Shown: positions 16,640-27,317 of the stretch, in pieces | Layout of the letters: each line of letters starts with the position of its first letter | How positions within the stretch are numbered: position 1 is the first letter of the stretch | From: Aquimarina spinulae | GTDB lineage: Bacteria; Bacteroidota; Bacteroidia; Flavobacteriales; Flavobacteriaceae | Reading direction: 5' to 3' | Assembly: GCF_943373825.1 (NCBI RefSeq) | Contig: NZ_CALSBP010000002.1 | Coordinates: 1,043,501 to 1,107,500 of the forward strand | Length of the DNA stretch: 64,000 nt | The notes under the pieces: model-generated | Database searches by the model: none | What the model was told of the DNA's origin: nothing | What the model saw: only the letters and a program-made list of their open reading frames with translations | Position numbers and translations under genes: made by a program

Positions 16640-17926
16640 TTATCTATTTTCTACTTTCACAAAAGGTCTGGAGTTTTCACCAACATATATTTGTCTTGGT
16701 CTTCCGATTGGTTCTTTACGAAGTCTCATTTCTTTCCATTGAGCTATCCATCCTGGCAATCTTCCTAAAGCAAACATTACAGTAAACATTTCTGTAGGTA
16801 TACCTAAAGCTCTATAAATAATCCCCGAGTAGAAATCTACATTTGGGTATAGTTTTCTTTGTACAAAGTATTCATCTTCGAGAGCTACTTTAGCTAGTCC
16901 TTTAGCAATATCAAGAACCGGATCTTCAATTCCTAAATCACCTAATACTTCTTCTGCTGATTTTTTGATAATCTTAGCTCTTGGATCAAAGTTTTTATAT
17001 ACCCTATGACCAAATCCCATTAAACGGAAAGGGTCGTTTTTATCTTTAGCTTTTGCAATATACTTAGCTGTATCTCCTCCATCTGCTTTAATTGCCTCAA
17101 GCATTTCTATAACTGCCTGGTTTGCTCCTCCATGAAGTGGCCCCCATAATGCAGATATCCCTGCTGATAATGATGCAAACAATCCTGCATGAGAAGATCC
17201 AACAATTCTAACGGTAGAAGTAGAACAGTTTTGCTCATGATCTGCATGAAGTATCAATAATTTATCCAATGCATCATACACAAGTTTATTAGGTTCGTAA
17301 GCTTTATTAGGCCTTCCAAACATCATCTTATGTAAATTCTCTACATATCCCAAAGAGTTATCTCCATAATCTAGCGGAAGACTTTTTCTTTTCCTCATTG
17401 TCCAAGCTGCAAGTACTGGGAATTTTGCCAGTATTTTTACAATAGCATTATACATTTCTTCTTCTGAGTCAACATCTACCGATCCTGGATTAAAAGCTAT
17501 TAATGCATTAGTTAAAGAAGACAGTACTCCCATTGGGTGTGCACTTTTAGGAAATCCATCAAGGATCTTCTTCATATCTTCATCTACATGAGATTCTTCT
17601 TTTATATCTCTATCAAATTTTTCTAGCTCTACTTTTGTTGGTAATTCTCCAAAAATTAATAAATAAGCAACTTCTAAAAAATCTGCCTTTTCTGCCAATT
17701 CTTCTATAGAATATCCTCGGTATCTTAAAATTCCTTTTTCTCCATCAAGAAATGTAATACCACTCTCACAACTTCCGGTATTTTTATACCCAGGATCGAT
17801 GGTTGTAATCCCTCCGGTTACCCCTCTTAGTGTTTTAATATCAATTCCTAATTCTTTCTCTGTTCCTTCTATTATCGGAAACTCATATTTATTACCGTCG
17901 ATTTCTAACGTAGCTATTTTTGACAT
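16640..17926 (-). CDS. gltA: citrate synthase (type II)
   Basis: Citrate synthase condenses oxaloacetate and acetyl-CoA at the entry of the TCA cycle. The 428 residues and the N-terminal beta domain (IATLEIDGNKYEFPIIEGTE) identify the hexameric, typically NADH-sensitive type II enzyme. Active-site segments are intact: LHADHEQNCSTSTVR, GPLHGGANQAV (first catalytic His), MGFGHRVYKNFDPR (second His) and NVDFYSG (catalytic Asp). It is on the same strand as eno but separated by a strong terminator at 18051-18080, so it probably has its own promoter in the 124 bases before 18050. Confidence 0.98.
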   Translation of the reverse strand: MSKIATLEIDGNKYEFPIIEGTEKELGIDIKTLRGVTGGITTIDPGYKNTGSCESGITFLDGEKGILRYRGYSIEELAEKADFLEVAYLLIFGELPTKVELEKFDRDIKEESHVDEDMKKILDGFPKSAHPMGVLSSLTNALIAFNPGSVDVDSEEEMYNAIVKILAKFPVLAAWTMRKRKSLPLDYGDNSLGYVENLHKMMFGRPNKAYEPNKLVYDALDKLLILHADHEQNCSTSTVRIVGSSHAGLFASLSAGISALWGPLHGGANQAVIEMLEAIKADGGDTAKYIAKAKDKNDPFRLMGFGHRVYKNFDPRAKIIKKSAEEVLGDLGIEDPVLDIAKGLAKVALEDEYFVQRKLYPNVDFYSGIIYRALGIPTEMFTVMFALGRLPGWIAQWKEMRLRKEPIGRPRQIYVGENSRPFVKVENR

Positions 17927-18044
17927 TTGATTATTTTAGAATTTTGCTGTTATTGTAGGATCGCTAAATTACGAAATATAGTGTTAACATAGTATTAATC
18001 GTAAGATCATTTTTACCCTTACAACTCATTTTCAAAATTATATA

Positions 18045-18080
18045 AAAAACAAAGCGACTATCTAATTAGATAGTCGCTTT
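18045..18080 (-). terminator. intrinsic terminator of eno
   Basis: A perfect 30-base palindrome (18051-18065 with 18066-18080) with a GC core AGCGACTATC. On the minus strand it is followed by GTTTTTT. It sits 21 bases after the eno stop. Confidence 0.85.
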
Positions 18081-18101
18081 ATACTCTATTGATACTTTCT
18101 A

Positions 18102-19400
<1,299 letters not shown>

Positions 19401-19576
19401 TTATTTTGTTGGATAATTTTAATTCTTCGCAATATACAAAACCAGTATACTTTAATCCCTTCAAAAAAACCATATTTTACCCTAGAATCCATGATATAAT
19501 GATCAAGTTATCAACTATAACGTTATAGATTAAAGTTTTATCAAAAAGAATCAAAAGTTACTAAGCTACCGTTATA

Positions 19577-20692
19577 TTATGCTGTGGTTTTTGTTTTTTT
19601 AATATTCTCGATAAATTGATCAAACAAGTAGATTGAATCATTAGGTCCCGGACTAGCCTCTGGGTGGTATTGTACAGAAAAACAGTTCTTATTTTTCATT
19701 TTGATTCCTGCAACGGTATCATCATTAAGATGCACATGGGTTATTTCTACATCAGGATGTTTTTCTGTTTCTTCTCTATGTATTGCGAAACCATGATTCT
19801 GAGAAGTGATTTCTCCTTTGCCTGTAATGAGATTTTTAACCGGATGATTTATTCCTCTATGCCCATTATGCATTTTATAAGTACTTATTCCATTTGCTAA
19901 TGCTATCACCTGATGCCCTAAACAGATACCAAATAGTGGTAAATCTTTTTCAAGAATCTCTTTTGCTGTTGCGATTGCCTGAGTTAACGGTTCTGGATCA
20001 CCAGGACCATTAGAAAGGAAGTATCCATCTGGTTCCCATCCGCTCATTTCTTCGAATGTAGCATTATACGGGAATACTTTTACATATGCATCTCGGCTTG
20101 TAAGGTTACGCAGTATATTTTTCTTTATTCCTATATCTAAAGCTGAAATCTTATAAGTAGCATTAGGGTCACCCACAAAATAAGGTGCCGTAGTAGAAAC
20201 TTTTGAAGCTAACTCTAAACCATTCATATCAGGAACCGCTGCAAGTTCTTTTTTTAGTTTATCTACATCATCAACCTCTGTAGAGATCACCGCATTCATT
20301 GCTCCATTATCTCTAATATAACTCACTAATGCTCTCGTATCTACATCAGAAATTGCTAAGAGGTTATGTTTTTCTAAAAATTCTTGTAAAGAACTATCGG
20401 CCCTATCCCGAGAATATTCGTAACTAAAGTTCTTAACAATCAAACCTGCAATTTTAATAGAGTCTGATTCTATTTCGTTTTCATTAGTTCCATAATTACC
20501 TATATGCGCATTGGTAGCTACCATTAACTGTCCATAATACGAGGGGTCTGTAAAAATTTCCTGATATCCTGTCATACCAGTATTAAAACACACTTCACCA
20601 AAAGCGCTACCTTCTCTTCCCACAGCTTTGCCATGAAAAATTGTACCATCTGCTAATAAAAGAATTGCTTTTTTTCGAGATTGATATTTCAT
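19577..20692 (-). CDS. carA: carbamoyl-phosphate synthase small subunit
   Basis: CarA is the glutamine amidotransferase subunit that supplies ammonia to CarB for carbamoyl phosphate, the precursor of arginine and pyrimidines. The 371 residues contain the N-terminal CPSase_sm_chain domain (1-130, with SYEYSRDRADSSLQEFL) and a class-I glutaminase domain with the nucleophile in FGICLGHQ and the His-Glu pair in YHPEASPGP. The large subunit gene is not adjacent; eno and gltA follow instead. A 9-bp inverted repeat lies about 106 bases upstream (20798-20817). Confidence 0.97.
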   Translation of the reverse strand: MKYQSRKKAILLLADGTIFHGKAVGREGSAFGEVCFNTGMTGYQEIFTDPSYYGQLMVATNAHIGNYGTNENEIESDSIKIAGLIVKNFSYEYSRDRADSSLQEFLEKHNLLAISDVDTRALVSYIRDNGAMNAVISTEVDDVDKLKKELAAVPDMNGLELASKVSTTAPYFVGDPNATYKISALDIGIKKNILRNLTSRDAYVKVFPYNATFEEMSGWEPDGYFLSNGPGDPEPLTQAIATAKEILEKDLPLFGICLGHQVIALANGISTYKMHNGHRGINHPVKNLITGKGEITSQNHGFAIHREETEKHPDVEITHVHLNDDTVAGIKMKNKNCFSVQYHPEASPGPNDSIYLFDQFIENIKKTKTTA

Positions 20693-20797
20693 TTGTTATA
20701 TCTATTACTTTTAATGGTCTGATGAAATTCACACAGTATTCATTTTAATTAACCTACTACGTTTATTTCATCATTTTCAACTTTATTTGACTGTAAA

Positions 20798-20817
20798 ATT
20801 TCTGTTTCAACAGAAAT
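20798..20817. promoter_or_regulatory. inverted repeat upstream of carA
   Basis: ATTTCTGTT and its exact complement are separated by two bases. A weak minus-strand promoter, TTG (20808-20810), 22 bases, TAAAGTTG (20778-20785, one mismatch), overlaps it. The repeat could be an operator for carA or only a small hairpin between rplQ and carA. Confidence 0.3.
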
Positions 20818-20838
20818 CATCTTTTTTAGAATTATTCA

Positions 20839-20873
20839 AAAAAAAAGGATAAACGACGAACGTTTATCCTTTT
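20839..20873 (-). terminator. intrinsic terminator at the end of the ribosomal cluster
   Basis: A perfect 13-bp stem (20843-20855 with 20861-20873) with a five-base loop, followed on the minus strand by a run of eight T. It lies 28 bases past the rplQ stop and closes the ribosomal transcript before carA. Confidence 0.88.
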
Positions 20874-20901
20874 ATTATTATGTGCGATTCGCATTTTTCA
20901 T

Positions 20902-21381
20902 TTATTCTTCTTCAGAGCTAGTATTTTCTGTTGCTGGTGCTACAGGGGCAGCCTCAGCCTTTTTCCCTTTACCACCTCTTCTTCTAGATTTCTTCTTAGC
21001 AGGCTTACCAGCATTATATAGCTCATTGTAATCTACTAATTCAATCATAGCCATATCAGCATTATCCCCAAGACGATTACCAAGTTTTATAATTCTTGTA
21101 TATCCTCCTGGTCTATCTCCTACTTTAGGAGCAACATCTCTAAACAATTCTGTTACCGCGTATTTATTACGCAATCTACTGAATACGATACGACGATTAT
21201 GCGTAGTATCCTCTTTAGATTTTGTCACTAATGGCTCTACAAATTGCTTAAGCGCTTTTGCTTTTGCAACTGTAGTATTGATTCTTTTATGTTCAATTAG
21301 AGAACAAGCCATATTCGCAAGCATTGCTTTACGATGTGCTGTTTTTCTTCCTAAGTGATTTACTTTTTTTCCGTGTCTCAT
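20902..21381 (-). CDS. rplQ: 50S ribosomal protein bL17
   Basis: bL17 binds 23S rRNA near the exit tunnel. The core (1-118, [21 protein letters not shown] to YNELYN) is standard. The 159 residues include a C-terminal extension of about 40, first basic ([13 protein letters not shown]) then Ala/Pro/Glu-rich, longer than the roughly 127 residues of E. coli bL17 and common in Bacteroidota. It follows rpoA after 63 bases and is the last gene of the cluster, ending before a strong terminator. Confidence 0.97.
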   Translation of the reverse strand: MRHGKKVNHLGRKTAHRKAMLANMACSLIEHKRINTTVAKAKALKQFVEPLVTKSKEDTTHNRRIVFSRLRNKYAVTELFRDVAPKVGDRPGGYTRIIKLGNRLGDNADMAMIELVDYNELYNAGKPAKKKSRRRGGKGKKAEAAPVAPATENTSSEEE

Positions 21382-21444
21382 GACATTTTATTTTAATCAT
21401 CATCTTGCTCAATCCACCTCTTGCAGAGAGCAAACTATGATGAG

Positions 21445-22437
21445 TTAGTCTTTATCCAATTTGTATTTTGAAAGGTCCATACCGAAGTTAAGTCCTTTAA
21501 CATTCACTAATTCTTCAAGTTCTGTTAAAGATTTCTTACCAAAGTTACGGAACTTCATTAAGTCGTTCTTATTGTAAGATACCAAATCTCCTAAAGTATC
21601 TACCTCTGCAGCTTTTAAACAATTAAGTGCACGTACAGAAAGATCCATATCGATCAATTTAGTTTTTAACAACTGTCTCATGTGAAGTGATTCTTCATCA
21701 TAAGTTTCTGTTTGTGCAATTTCATCAGCTTCTAATGTAATACGCTCATCAGAGAATAACATGAAGTGATGGATTAATATTTTAGCTGCTTCGGTTAATG
21801 CATCTTTAGGATGAATAGATCCGTCTGTTACAATTTCGAAAACTAATTTTTCGTAATCTGTTTTTTGCTCTACACGATAGTTCTCAATGCTATACTTAAC
21901 ATTTTTGATTGGAGTGTAAATAGAATCTGTAAAGATGGTTCCAATAGGAGCGTTAGCTTTCTTATTTTCTTCAGCAGGAACATAACCTCTACCTTTTTCG
22001 ATAGTAATTTCTAGGTTAAGTGCTACTTTTTTATCCATATTACAGATTACAAGATCAGGATTTAACACCTGGAATCCAGAAATAAATTTCTGAAAATCAC
22101 CAGCAGTTAATTGCTCTTGACCCGAAATAGAGATTGTAACAGATTCATTATCTATATCTTCTATTTGACGCTTAAAACGTACTTGCTTAAGATTTAAGAT
22201 AATCTCGGTAACATCTTCTACTACTCCAGAGATCGTAGAGAACTCATGATCTACACCTTCTATTCTAAGAGAAGTTATAGCGAATCCCTCTAAAGAAGAT
22301 AGCAAAACTCTTCGCAAAGCGTTACCAACTGTTAATCCGTACCCAGGTTCTAATGGTCTAAATTCAAATTTACCATCGAACTCTGTGGAGTCGATCATGA
22401 TAACTTTATCGGGCTTCTGAAAATTTAATATTGCCAT
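21445..22437 (-). CDS. rpoA: RNA polymerase alpha subunit
   Basis: The alpha subunit dimerises to nucleate RNA polymerase assembly. The 330 residues contain the N-terminal assembly domain (about 15-230, with [20 protein letters not shown]), a linker, and the C-terminal DNA- and activator-binding domain (about 250-320, [20 protein letters not shown] and [13 protein letters not shown]). It lies 23 bases after rpsD and before rplQ, the usual alpha-operon order. Confidence 0.99.
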   Translation of the reverse strand: MAILNFQKPDKVIMIDSTEFDGKFEFRPLEPGYGLTVGNALRRVLLSSLEGFAITSLRIEGVDHEFSTISGVVEDVTEIILNLKQVRFKRQIEDIDNESVTISISGQEQLTAGDFQKFISGFQVLNPDLVICNMDKKVALNLEITIEKGRGYVPAEENKKANAPIGTIFTDSIYTPIKNVKYSIENYRVEQKTDYEKLVFEIVTDGSIHPKDALTEAAKILIHHFMLFSDERITLEADEIAQTETYDEESLHMRQLLKTKLIDMDLSVRALNCLKAAEVDTLGDLVSYNKNDLMKFRNFGKKSLTELEELVNVKGLNFGMDLSKYKLDKD

Positions 22438-22460
22438 GTTATTGTTTCTTCTTTGAGTTA

Positions 22461-23066
22461 TTACTTAGAGTATAATTCGACGATGAATTGTTCGTTAATG
22501 TTTTCCGGAATTTGAATTCTAGCCGGAACAGATACAAAAGTACCTTCTTTAGTATCATTATTAAACGTAATCCACTCATACACTTTACTATTATTAGCAA
22601 GTGAATTCTGAATTACTTCTAATGATTTTGATTTTTCTCTTACCCCAACAACATCTCCTGCTTTTAATTGATATGAAGGGATGTTAACTTGTTGTCCGTT
22701 AACAGTTATGTGTCTGTGAGAAACCAATTGTCTTGCCCCTCTACGAGAATTTGCTAATCCCATTCTGAATACTACATTATCCAAACGAGATTCACAAAGT
22801 TGAAGTAATACCTCACCAGTAATTCCTTGTGCACGTGTTGCTTTTTCGAACATGTTACGGAACTGACGCTCTAATACTCCATACGTATACTTTGCTTTTT
22901 GCTTTTCCATTAACTGGATAGCGTACTCACTTTTCTTTCCTCTACGTCTGTTATTTCCGTGTTGTCCCGGTGGGTAATTTCTTTTTTCGAATGACTTATC
23001 GTCTCCGAAGATCGCTTCACCAAATTTACGAGCGATTTTAGTTTTTGGACCAGTATATCTTGCCAT
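22461..23066 (-). CDS. rpsD: 30S ribosomal protein uS4
   Basis: uS4 is a primary 16S rRNA binder that starts 30S assembly and in several bacteria represses its own operon. The 201 residues begin [16 protein letters not shown]; the N-terminal Cys cluster of zinc-type S4 is absent. NYPPGQHG and the S4 RNA-binding domain (about 91-150, [23 protein letters not shown]) are present. The gene is set apart from rpsK by 132 bases that contain a terminator-like hairpin and a nested stem structure, suggesting separate control of rpsD-rpoA-rplQ. Confidence 0.98.
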   Translation of the reverse strand: MARYTGPKTKIARKFGEAIFGDDKSFEKRNYPPGQHGNNRRRGKKSEYAIQLMEKQKAKYTYGVLERQFRNMFEKATRAQGITGEVLLQLCESRLDNVVFRMGLANSRRGARQLVSHRHITVNGQQVNIPSYQLKAGDVVGVREKSKSLEVIQNSLANNSKVYEWITFNNDTKEGTFVSVPARIQIPENINEQFIVELYSK

Positions 23067-23086
23067 TATTAATAATTTAGTTACTT

Positions 23087-23134
23087 AGGATGATTATGAA
23101 TTAAGGTCTCTTTCCTTCGATAATCAATATTCCT
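23087..23134 (-). promoter_or_regulatory. structured leader upstream of rpsD (candidate uS4 control element)
   Basis: On the minus strand, nested pairs can form: AGGA/TCCT (outer, 23131-23134 with 23087-23090), TGATTAT/ATAATCA (23120-23126 with 23091-23097) and AAGG/CCTT (23114-23117 with 23103-23106) around the loop AAAGAGA. Internal loops are ATAT, CG and AATTC. The structure ends 20 bases before the rpsD start. Regulation by uS4 is inferred from the gene's known autoregulation elsewhere. Confidence 0.45.
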
Positions 23135-23165
23135 AATTTAGATTTACTTATTGTTATTTATATAT

Positions 23166-23193
23166 AAAAAGATCCCGAAGTAAAATTCGGGAT
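23166..23193 (-). terminator. terminator-like hairpin between rpsK and rpsD
   Basis: A perfect 8-bp stem, ATCCCGAA/TTCGGGAT (23172-23179 with 23186-23193), with a six-base loop, followed on the minus strand by CTTTTTATATATA. It begins five bases after the rpsK stop. It would reduce or end read-through into rpsD. Confidence 0.65.
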
Positions 23194-23198
23194 AAAAT

Positions 23199-23582
23199 TT
23201 ATACTCTACGTCTTTTAGGAGGACGGCATCCATTGTGTGGCATTGGAGTAACATCAATAATTTCTGAAACTTCAATACCAGAATTATGAAGAGAACGTAT
23301 TGCTGATTCTCTACCATTACCAGGACCTTTAACATATACTTTCACCTTCTTAAGTCCAGCTTCGATAGCTACTTTAGAAGCATCTTCTGCAGCTAACTGG
23401 GCAGCATAAGGAGTGTTCTTTTTAGAACCTCTAAAACCCATTTTACCAGCAGAAGACCAAGAAATAACGTCTCCCTTTTTATTTGTTAACGAAATAATTA
23501 TGTTGTTAAAAGAAGCTGTTACGTGTGCTTCTCCTATAGATTCAACAATTACTTTACGTTTTTTTGAAGTTGACTTTGCCAT
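23199..23582 (-). CDS. rpsK: 30S ribosomal protein uS11
   Basis: uS11 lines the mRNA exit region of the 30S platform. The 127 residues cover the whole family, from a Lys-rich start ([11 protein letters not shown]) through [17 protein letters not shown] to the conserved end [11 protein letters not shown]. It starts eight bases after rpsM. A terminator-like hairpin follows its stop directly. Confidence 0.98.
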   Translation of the reverse strand: MAKSTSKKRKVIVESIGEAHVTASFNNIIISLTNKKGDVISWSSAGKMGFRGSKKNTPYAAQLAAEDASKVAIEAGLKKVKVYVKGPGNGRESAIRSLHNSGIEVSEIIDVTPMPHNGCRPPKRRRV

Positions 23583-23590
23583 ACTACTTA

Positions 23591-23965
23591 TTATTTAGTT
23601 GCTTTTTTCTTATTAGCAACTGTTTTTCTTCTTCCTTTACGTGTTCTAGAATTGTTCTTAGTGCGTTGCCCTCTAAGTGGTAAACCAGCTCTATGACGGA
23701 TACCTCTATAACATCCAATATCCATAAGGCGTTTGATGTTTAACTGTACCTCAGAACGTAATTCTCCTTCGATGGTATAGACTCCAACAGCTTCACGGAT
23801 ACGACCAATTTGGTCATCATCCCAATCTGAAACTTTTACACTTTCATCTACTTTGGCAGTTTCTAAAATTTCTTTAGCTCTACTTCTACCAATTCCGAAG
23901 ATATAGGTTAATGCTATAACTCCTCGCTTTTGTTTAGGTATATCTACCCCTGCAATTCTTGCCAT
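23591..23965 (-). CDS. rpsM: 30S ribosomal protein uS13
   Basis: uS13 sits in the 30S head and contacts the large subunit and P-site tRNA. The 124 residues show the helix-two-turns-helix core ([26 protein letters not shown]) and the basic tail [21 protein letters not shown] that reaches the tRNAs. It lies two bases after rpmJ. Confidence 0.98.
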   Translation of the reverse strand: MARIAGVDIPKQKRGVIALTYIFGIGRSRAKEILETAKVDESVKVSDWDDDQIGRIREAVGVYTIEGELRSEVQLNIKRLMDIGCYRGIRHRAGLPLRGQRTKNNSRTRKGRRKTVANKKKATK

Positions 23966-23967
23966 AA

Positions 23968-24084
23968 TTACCCTTGTCTTTGTTTAAATCTAGGATTCTT
24001 TTTATTAATTACGTAAAGTCGGCCTTTTCTACGCACAATCTTGCACTCGGCACTTCTTTTTTTTATTGATGCTCTAACTTTCAT
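23968..24084 (-). CDS. rpmJ: 50S ribosomal protein bL36, zinc-less form
   Basis: bL36 is the smallest 50S protein, here 38 residues from the ATG at 24084 ([15 protein letters not shown] to KQRQG). A longer open frame to 24171 has no conserved residues and crosses a promoter, so it is rejected. Of the four zinc ligands (three Cys and one His) of classical bL36 only one Cys remains, so this copy should fold without zinc. It is the first gene after an internal promoter and precedes rpsM by two bases. Confidence 0.95.
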   Translation of the reverse strand: MKVRASIKKRSAECKIVRRKGRLYVINKKNPRFKQRQG

Positions 24085-24158
24085 CTCTTTGTTTTTAGTT
24101 TCCAAAACATACAAATTATATCTTTTGGAAGATATCAGTAACAAGATTTTTCGGCCTG

Positions 24159-24188
24159 CAAAACTACACAAAAAATCTTAATTTACAA
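24159..24188 (-). promoter_or_regulatory. internal promoter before rpmJ (alpha operon)
   Basis: On the minus strand, TTG (24186-24188), exactly 19 bases, then TAGTTTTG (24159-24166): a full match to the Bacteroidetes consensus. Transcription would start near 24152, giving a leader of about 67 bases that contains a 7-bp hairpin (24118-24124 with 24129-24135). It would drive rpmJ-rpsM-rpsK and possibly onward. Confidence 0.65.
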
Positions 24189-24202
24189 TATTCTTTAATT
24201 AT

Positions 24203-24418
24203 TTAGTATCTATATGTTATACGAGCCTTAGTTAAATCATAAGGACTCATTTCTAACTTTACCTTATCTCCTGGTAATAATTTAATGTAATGCATACGCA
24301 TCTTACCAGATATATGAGCTGTCACTACGTGACCATTTTCTAGTTCTACACGAAACATTGCATTTGATAATGCTTCGATGATACTTCCGTCTTGTTCTAT
24401 TGCCGGTTGTTTTGCCAT
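24203..24418 (-). CDS. infA: translation initiation factor IF-1
   Basis: IF-1 occupies the ribosomal A site during initiation. The 71 residues form one S1-type OB fold ([20 protein letters not shown], then [33 protein letters not shown]). Its start overlaps the secY stop by one base (TAATG), implying translational coupling. A 118-base gap with a promoter separates it from rpmJ. Confidence 0.98.
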   Translation of the reverse strand: MAKQPAIEQDGSIIEALSNAMFRVELENGHVVTAHISGKMRMHYIKLLPGDKVKLEMSPYDLTKARITYRY

Positions 24419-25755
24419 TATGCTACTGCTTTACGGTTTTTACCAGTTTTCATTAATCCATCATAATGTCTATTTAACAAGTATGAATTAACCTGTTGCA
24501 TTGTATCGATAGCTACACCTACCATAATAAGTAGAGAAGTTCCTCCGAAAAACAATGCCCAACCTTGTTGTACATTCAACAATTTAACTGCTATCGCAGG
24601 AAACACTGCAATTAGCGCCAAGAATATTGATCCTGGCAATGTGATCTGAGACATGATCTTATCTAAATATTCTGATGTTTCACTTCCCGGGCGAATACCA
24701 GGAATAAAACCACCACTACGCTTCAAATCGTCTGCCATTTTATTTGTTGGCACCGTGATAGCTGTATAAAAATATGTAAATATGATAATCAATACTGCAA
24801 ATAAAACATTATACCAAAATCCAAAAATATCGCTAAATGCTGCAGCAATACCTTGAGAGGTTTCTGAATCTGACAAACCAGCTACAGCGGCAGGCACGAA
24901 CATAATTGCCTGAGCAAAAATGATAGGCATTACCCCTGAAGCATTTAATTTTAAAGGTATATACTGACGAGATCCAAAAACATTCTTCTCGTATCCTCCT
25001 CCAGCTGTTCTTCTAGCATATTGAACAGGTATTTGACGTACCGCCATTACCAACAATACTGATGCTAATATAATTACAAACCAGATAACCAGTTCTATCA
25101 ATACCATAATCATTCCTCCTCCATCGCCAGAAGTTCTTGATGCAAAGTTTTGCACAAATGATTGCGGCAGCGTAGCAATAATACCCACCATAATTAAAAG
25201 AGAGATACCATTACCTATACCTTTATCTGTAATTTTTTCACCTAACCACATGGCAAAAATACAACCTGTAGATATAATGATTACAGAAGACACAACAAAA
25301 ACTGTTTGATTAGGAATCACAAAAGCTTCTGCCGGAAGTGTTGCAAACAGATTATAGATATATCCTGGTCCTTGAACCAAAGTAATAGCGATAGTTAACC
25401 AACGTGTAATTTGGTTAATCTTTTTTCTACCACTTTCTCCTTCTTTTTGTAGTTTTTGTAAATAAGGAATAGCTATTCCCATTAACTGCACTACAATTGA
25501 GGCTGATATATACGGCATAATACCTAATGCAAATACTGAAGCGTTAGCGAAAGCTCCTCCTGTAAACGCGTTAAGCAATCCCAACAAACCATCTTGAGTT
25601 TGTGTTCCCAGGTTTGCTAATTCTGAAGCATCTATTCCTGGAAGTACTATTTGCGCCCCAAATCGATATACCAAAAGTAATCCTAGTGTAACTAAGATTC
25701 TATTCTTTAGTTCTTCGATTTTCCAAATGTTTTTTATTGTGTCAATAAATTTCAT
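24418..25755 (-). CDS. secY: protein translocase subunit SecY
   Basis: SecY is the channel of the Sec translocon in the inner membrane. The 445 residues show ten hydrophobic segments, the plug region after helix 1 ([18 protein letters not shown]), [28 protein letters not shown] of helix 2, and the cytoplasmic loop [34 protein letters not shown]. It lies ten bases after rplO and overlaps infA by one base. Confidence 0.98.
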   Translation of the reverse strand: MKFIDTIKNIWKIEELKNRILVTLGLLLVYRFGAQIVLPGIDASELANLGTQTQDGLLGLLNAFTGGAFANASVFALGIMPYISASIVVQLMGIAIPYLQKLQKEGESGRKKINQITRWLTIAITLVQGPGYIYNLFATLPAEAFVIPNQTVFVVSSVIIISTGCIFAMWLGEKITDKGIGNGISLLIMVGIIATLPQSFVQNFASRTSGDGGGMIMVLIELVIWFVIILASVLLVMAVRQIPVQYARRTAGGGYEKNVFGSRQYIPLKLNASGVMPIIFAQAIMFVPAAVAGLSDSETSQGIAAAFSDIFGFWYNVLFAVLIIIFTYFYTAITVPTNKMADDLKRSGGFIPGIRPGSETSEYLDKIMSQITLPGSIFLALIAVFPAIAVKLLNVQQGWALFFGGTSLLIMVGVAIDTMQQVNSYLLNRHYDGLMKTGKNRKAVA

Positions 25756-25765
25756 GAATTGTCTA

Positions 25766-26218
25766 TTATAAGGTTACTGCTTCACCACCTGCCGCTTCTA
25801 TAGCAGCTTTTGCAGTGGCTGTAAATTTGTGAGCTGAAACTTTTAATTTTGCTTTCAGTTCACCTCTTCCCAATATTTTAACCAAATCATTTTTCCCCGC
25901 CAAACGTGTAGTTAAAATCACATCTAGATCAACAGTATCTTTAATTTTACCATCATCTACTAATTTCTGTAGTGTGTCTAAATTAATCCCTTGATACTCT
26001 TTTCTGTTGATGTTTTTAAAACCAAATTTTGGCACACGTCTTTGAAGAGGCATTTGCCCACCTTCAAAACCTATCTTTTTAGAATATCCAGAACGTGATT
26101 TTGCTCCTTTATGTCCACGAGTAGCAGTTCCTCCCTTTCCAGAACCTTGTCCACGACCTACTCGTTTGCTATTGTTTTTTACCGAACCTGCAGCAGGTTT
26201 TAAGTTACTTAAATCCAT
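25766..26218 (-). CDS. rplO: 50S ribosomal protein uL15
   Basis: uL15 is a late-assembly 50S protein with a long Gly/Arg/Lys-rich N-terminal arm (residues 10-60, including RVGRGQGSGKGGTATRGHKG) and a globular C-terminal domain ending KAAIEAAGGEAVTL. At 150 residues the length is standard. It follows rpmD by nine bases and precedes secY. Confidence 0.98.
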   Translation of the reverse strand: MDLSNLKPAAGSVKNNSKRVGRGQGSGKGGTATRGHKGAKSRSGYSKKIGFEGGQMPLQRRVPKFGFKNINRKEYQGINLDTLQKLVDDGKIKDTVDLDVILTTRLAGKNDLVKILGRGELKAKLKVSAHKFTATAKAAIEAAGGEAVTL

Positions 26219-26227
26219 GTGCTTTTA

Positions 26228-26407
26228 TTATTTTGTTTCTATCGAAACTAAATGTTTAACTTTATTTACCATCCCAAGGATATTAGGAGTATCTTCATGC
26301 TCCACAACCTGGCCGATCTTTTTAAGACCTAGAGCCTCTAGGGTTCTCTTCTGTCTCTGAGTACGGTTAATCGCACTTTTTACTTTAGTAATTTTAATCT
26401 TTGCCAT
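26228..26407 (-). CDS. rpmD: 50S ribosomal protein uL30
   Basis: A 59-residue gene fills the gap between rpsE and rplO. It begins MAKIKITKVKSAINRTQRQ, continues LEALGLKKIGQVVEHEDTP and ends VKHLVSIETK. This is the complete bacterial uL30, with the Arg-rich helix start and the GLKKI(G/R) motif. It begins 11 bases after the rpsE stop and ends nine bases before rplO. Confidence 0.96.
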   Translation of the reverse strand: MAKIKITKVKSAINRTQRQKRTLEALGLKKIGQVVEHEDTPNILGMVNKVKHLVSIETK

Positions 26408-26418
26408 CGTTCCTGAAT

Positions 26419-26943
26419 TTATCCTTTAAACACTTTCTCTAGTGAAACTCCACGTTGAGTTGCTACTTGTTGCGCACTACGCAATTGTAACAAAGCATCA
26501 AACGTTGCTTTCACCACATTGTGTGGGTTAGACGATCCTTGGTTTTTAGAAAGTACATCATGTACCCCTACAGATTCTAATACTGCACGGATTGCTCCAC
26601 CAGCAATTACCCCGGTACCTGTAGCAGCAGGTAAGAGTAAAACTCTTGCTCCACCGTACTTACCTTTTTGTTCGTGAGGTAATGTACCTTTATGTAATGG
26701 AATACGAACCAAATTCTTTTTTGCATCTTCTACTGCCTTAGCGATAGCTTCTGCTACCTCTTTAGACTTACCTAAACCGTGACCTACAACACCGTTTTCG
26801 TCACCTACAACAACTATAGCCGAGAAACCAAATGCTCTACCACCTTTAGTTACCTTAGTTACACGTTGCACACCAACTAAACGATCTTTAAGTTCAAGCC
26901 CGCTTGGTTTTACTAATTCTGCGTTTTTATATTTTTGATACAT
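26419..26943 (-). CDS. rpsE: 30S ribosomal protein uS5
   Basis: uS5 helps form the mRNA entry channel and affects decoding fidelity. The 174 residues contain the double-stranded-RNA-binding-like N-terminal domain ([26 protein letters not shown]) and the C-terminal domain (HGKGLG-type [34 protein letters not shown]). It lies six bases after rplR. Confidence 0.98.
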   Translation of the reverse strand: MYQKYKNAELVKPSGLELKDRLVGVQRVTKVTKGGRAFGFSAIVVVGDENGVVGHGLGKSKEVAEAIAKAVEDAKKNLVRIPLHKGTLPHEQKGKYGGARVLLLPAATGTGVIAGGAIRAVLESVGVHDVLSKNQGSSNPHNVVKATFDALLQLRSAQQVATQRGVSLEKVFKG

Positions 26944-26949
26944 ATTTTC

Positions 26950-27306
26950 TTAGAATTTAAGTCCTGCTTCTCTAGCACCGTCTGCTAATGATTTTACTCT
27001 ACCGTGATACAAATATCCTCCTCTATCAAAGGATACTGTTTCTACACCAGCTTTCTTAGCTTTTTCAGCAAGCGCTTTTCCTACTAAGTTTGCTTTTTCT
27101 ATCTTACTTCCTTTTGCTGAAGCAATGTCTTTATCTCTTGAAGAAGCTGCACTGATTGTTTTACCAGTTACATCATCTATGACTTGAGCATAGATTTCTT
27201 TATTACTTCTAAAAACAGATAATCTAGGACGTTGTTCTGTACCGCTTACATTACCGCGGATACGCTTTCTTATCTTTAATCTTCTTAAATCTTTTGAGAA
27301 TGCCAT
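26950..27306 (-). CDS. rplR: 50S ribosomal protein uL18
   Basis: uL18 binds 5S rRNA in the central protuberance. The 118 residues have the basic N-terminus ([19 protein letters not shown]), the motif [20 protein letters not shown] and the C-terminal [26 protein letters not shown]. It follows rplF by 11 bases. Confidence 0.98.
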   Translation of the reverse strand: MAFSKDLRRLKIRKRIRGNVSGTEQRPRLSVFRSNKEIYAQVIDDVTGKTISAASSRDKDIASAKGSKIEKANLVGKALAEKAKKAGVETVSFDRGGYLYHGRVKSLADGAREAGLKF

Positions 27307-27317
27307 AACGTTAGTTA

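Noticed and set aside
18033..18040. Minus-strand TAATTTTG box upstream of gltA
   Set aside because: It matches the -7 motif, but the only nearby TTG is nine bases away and it sits next to the eno terminator; an isolated match is expected by chance.
19515..19528. 14-bp palindrome CTATAACGTTATAG upstream of eno
   Set aside because: It is short enough to occur by chance in AT-rich DNA and is not placed against a recognisable promoter.
24085..24171. 29-residue upstream extension of bL36
   Set aside because: It has no similarity to bL36, overlaps the promoter at 24159-24188, and MKVRASIKK is the standard start.
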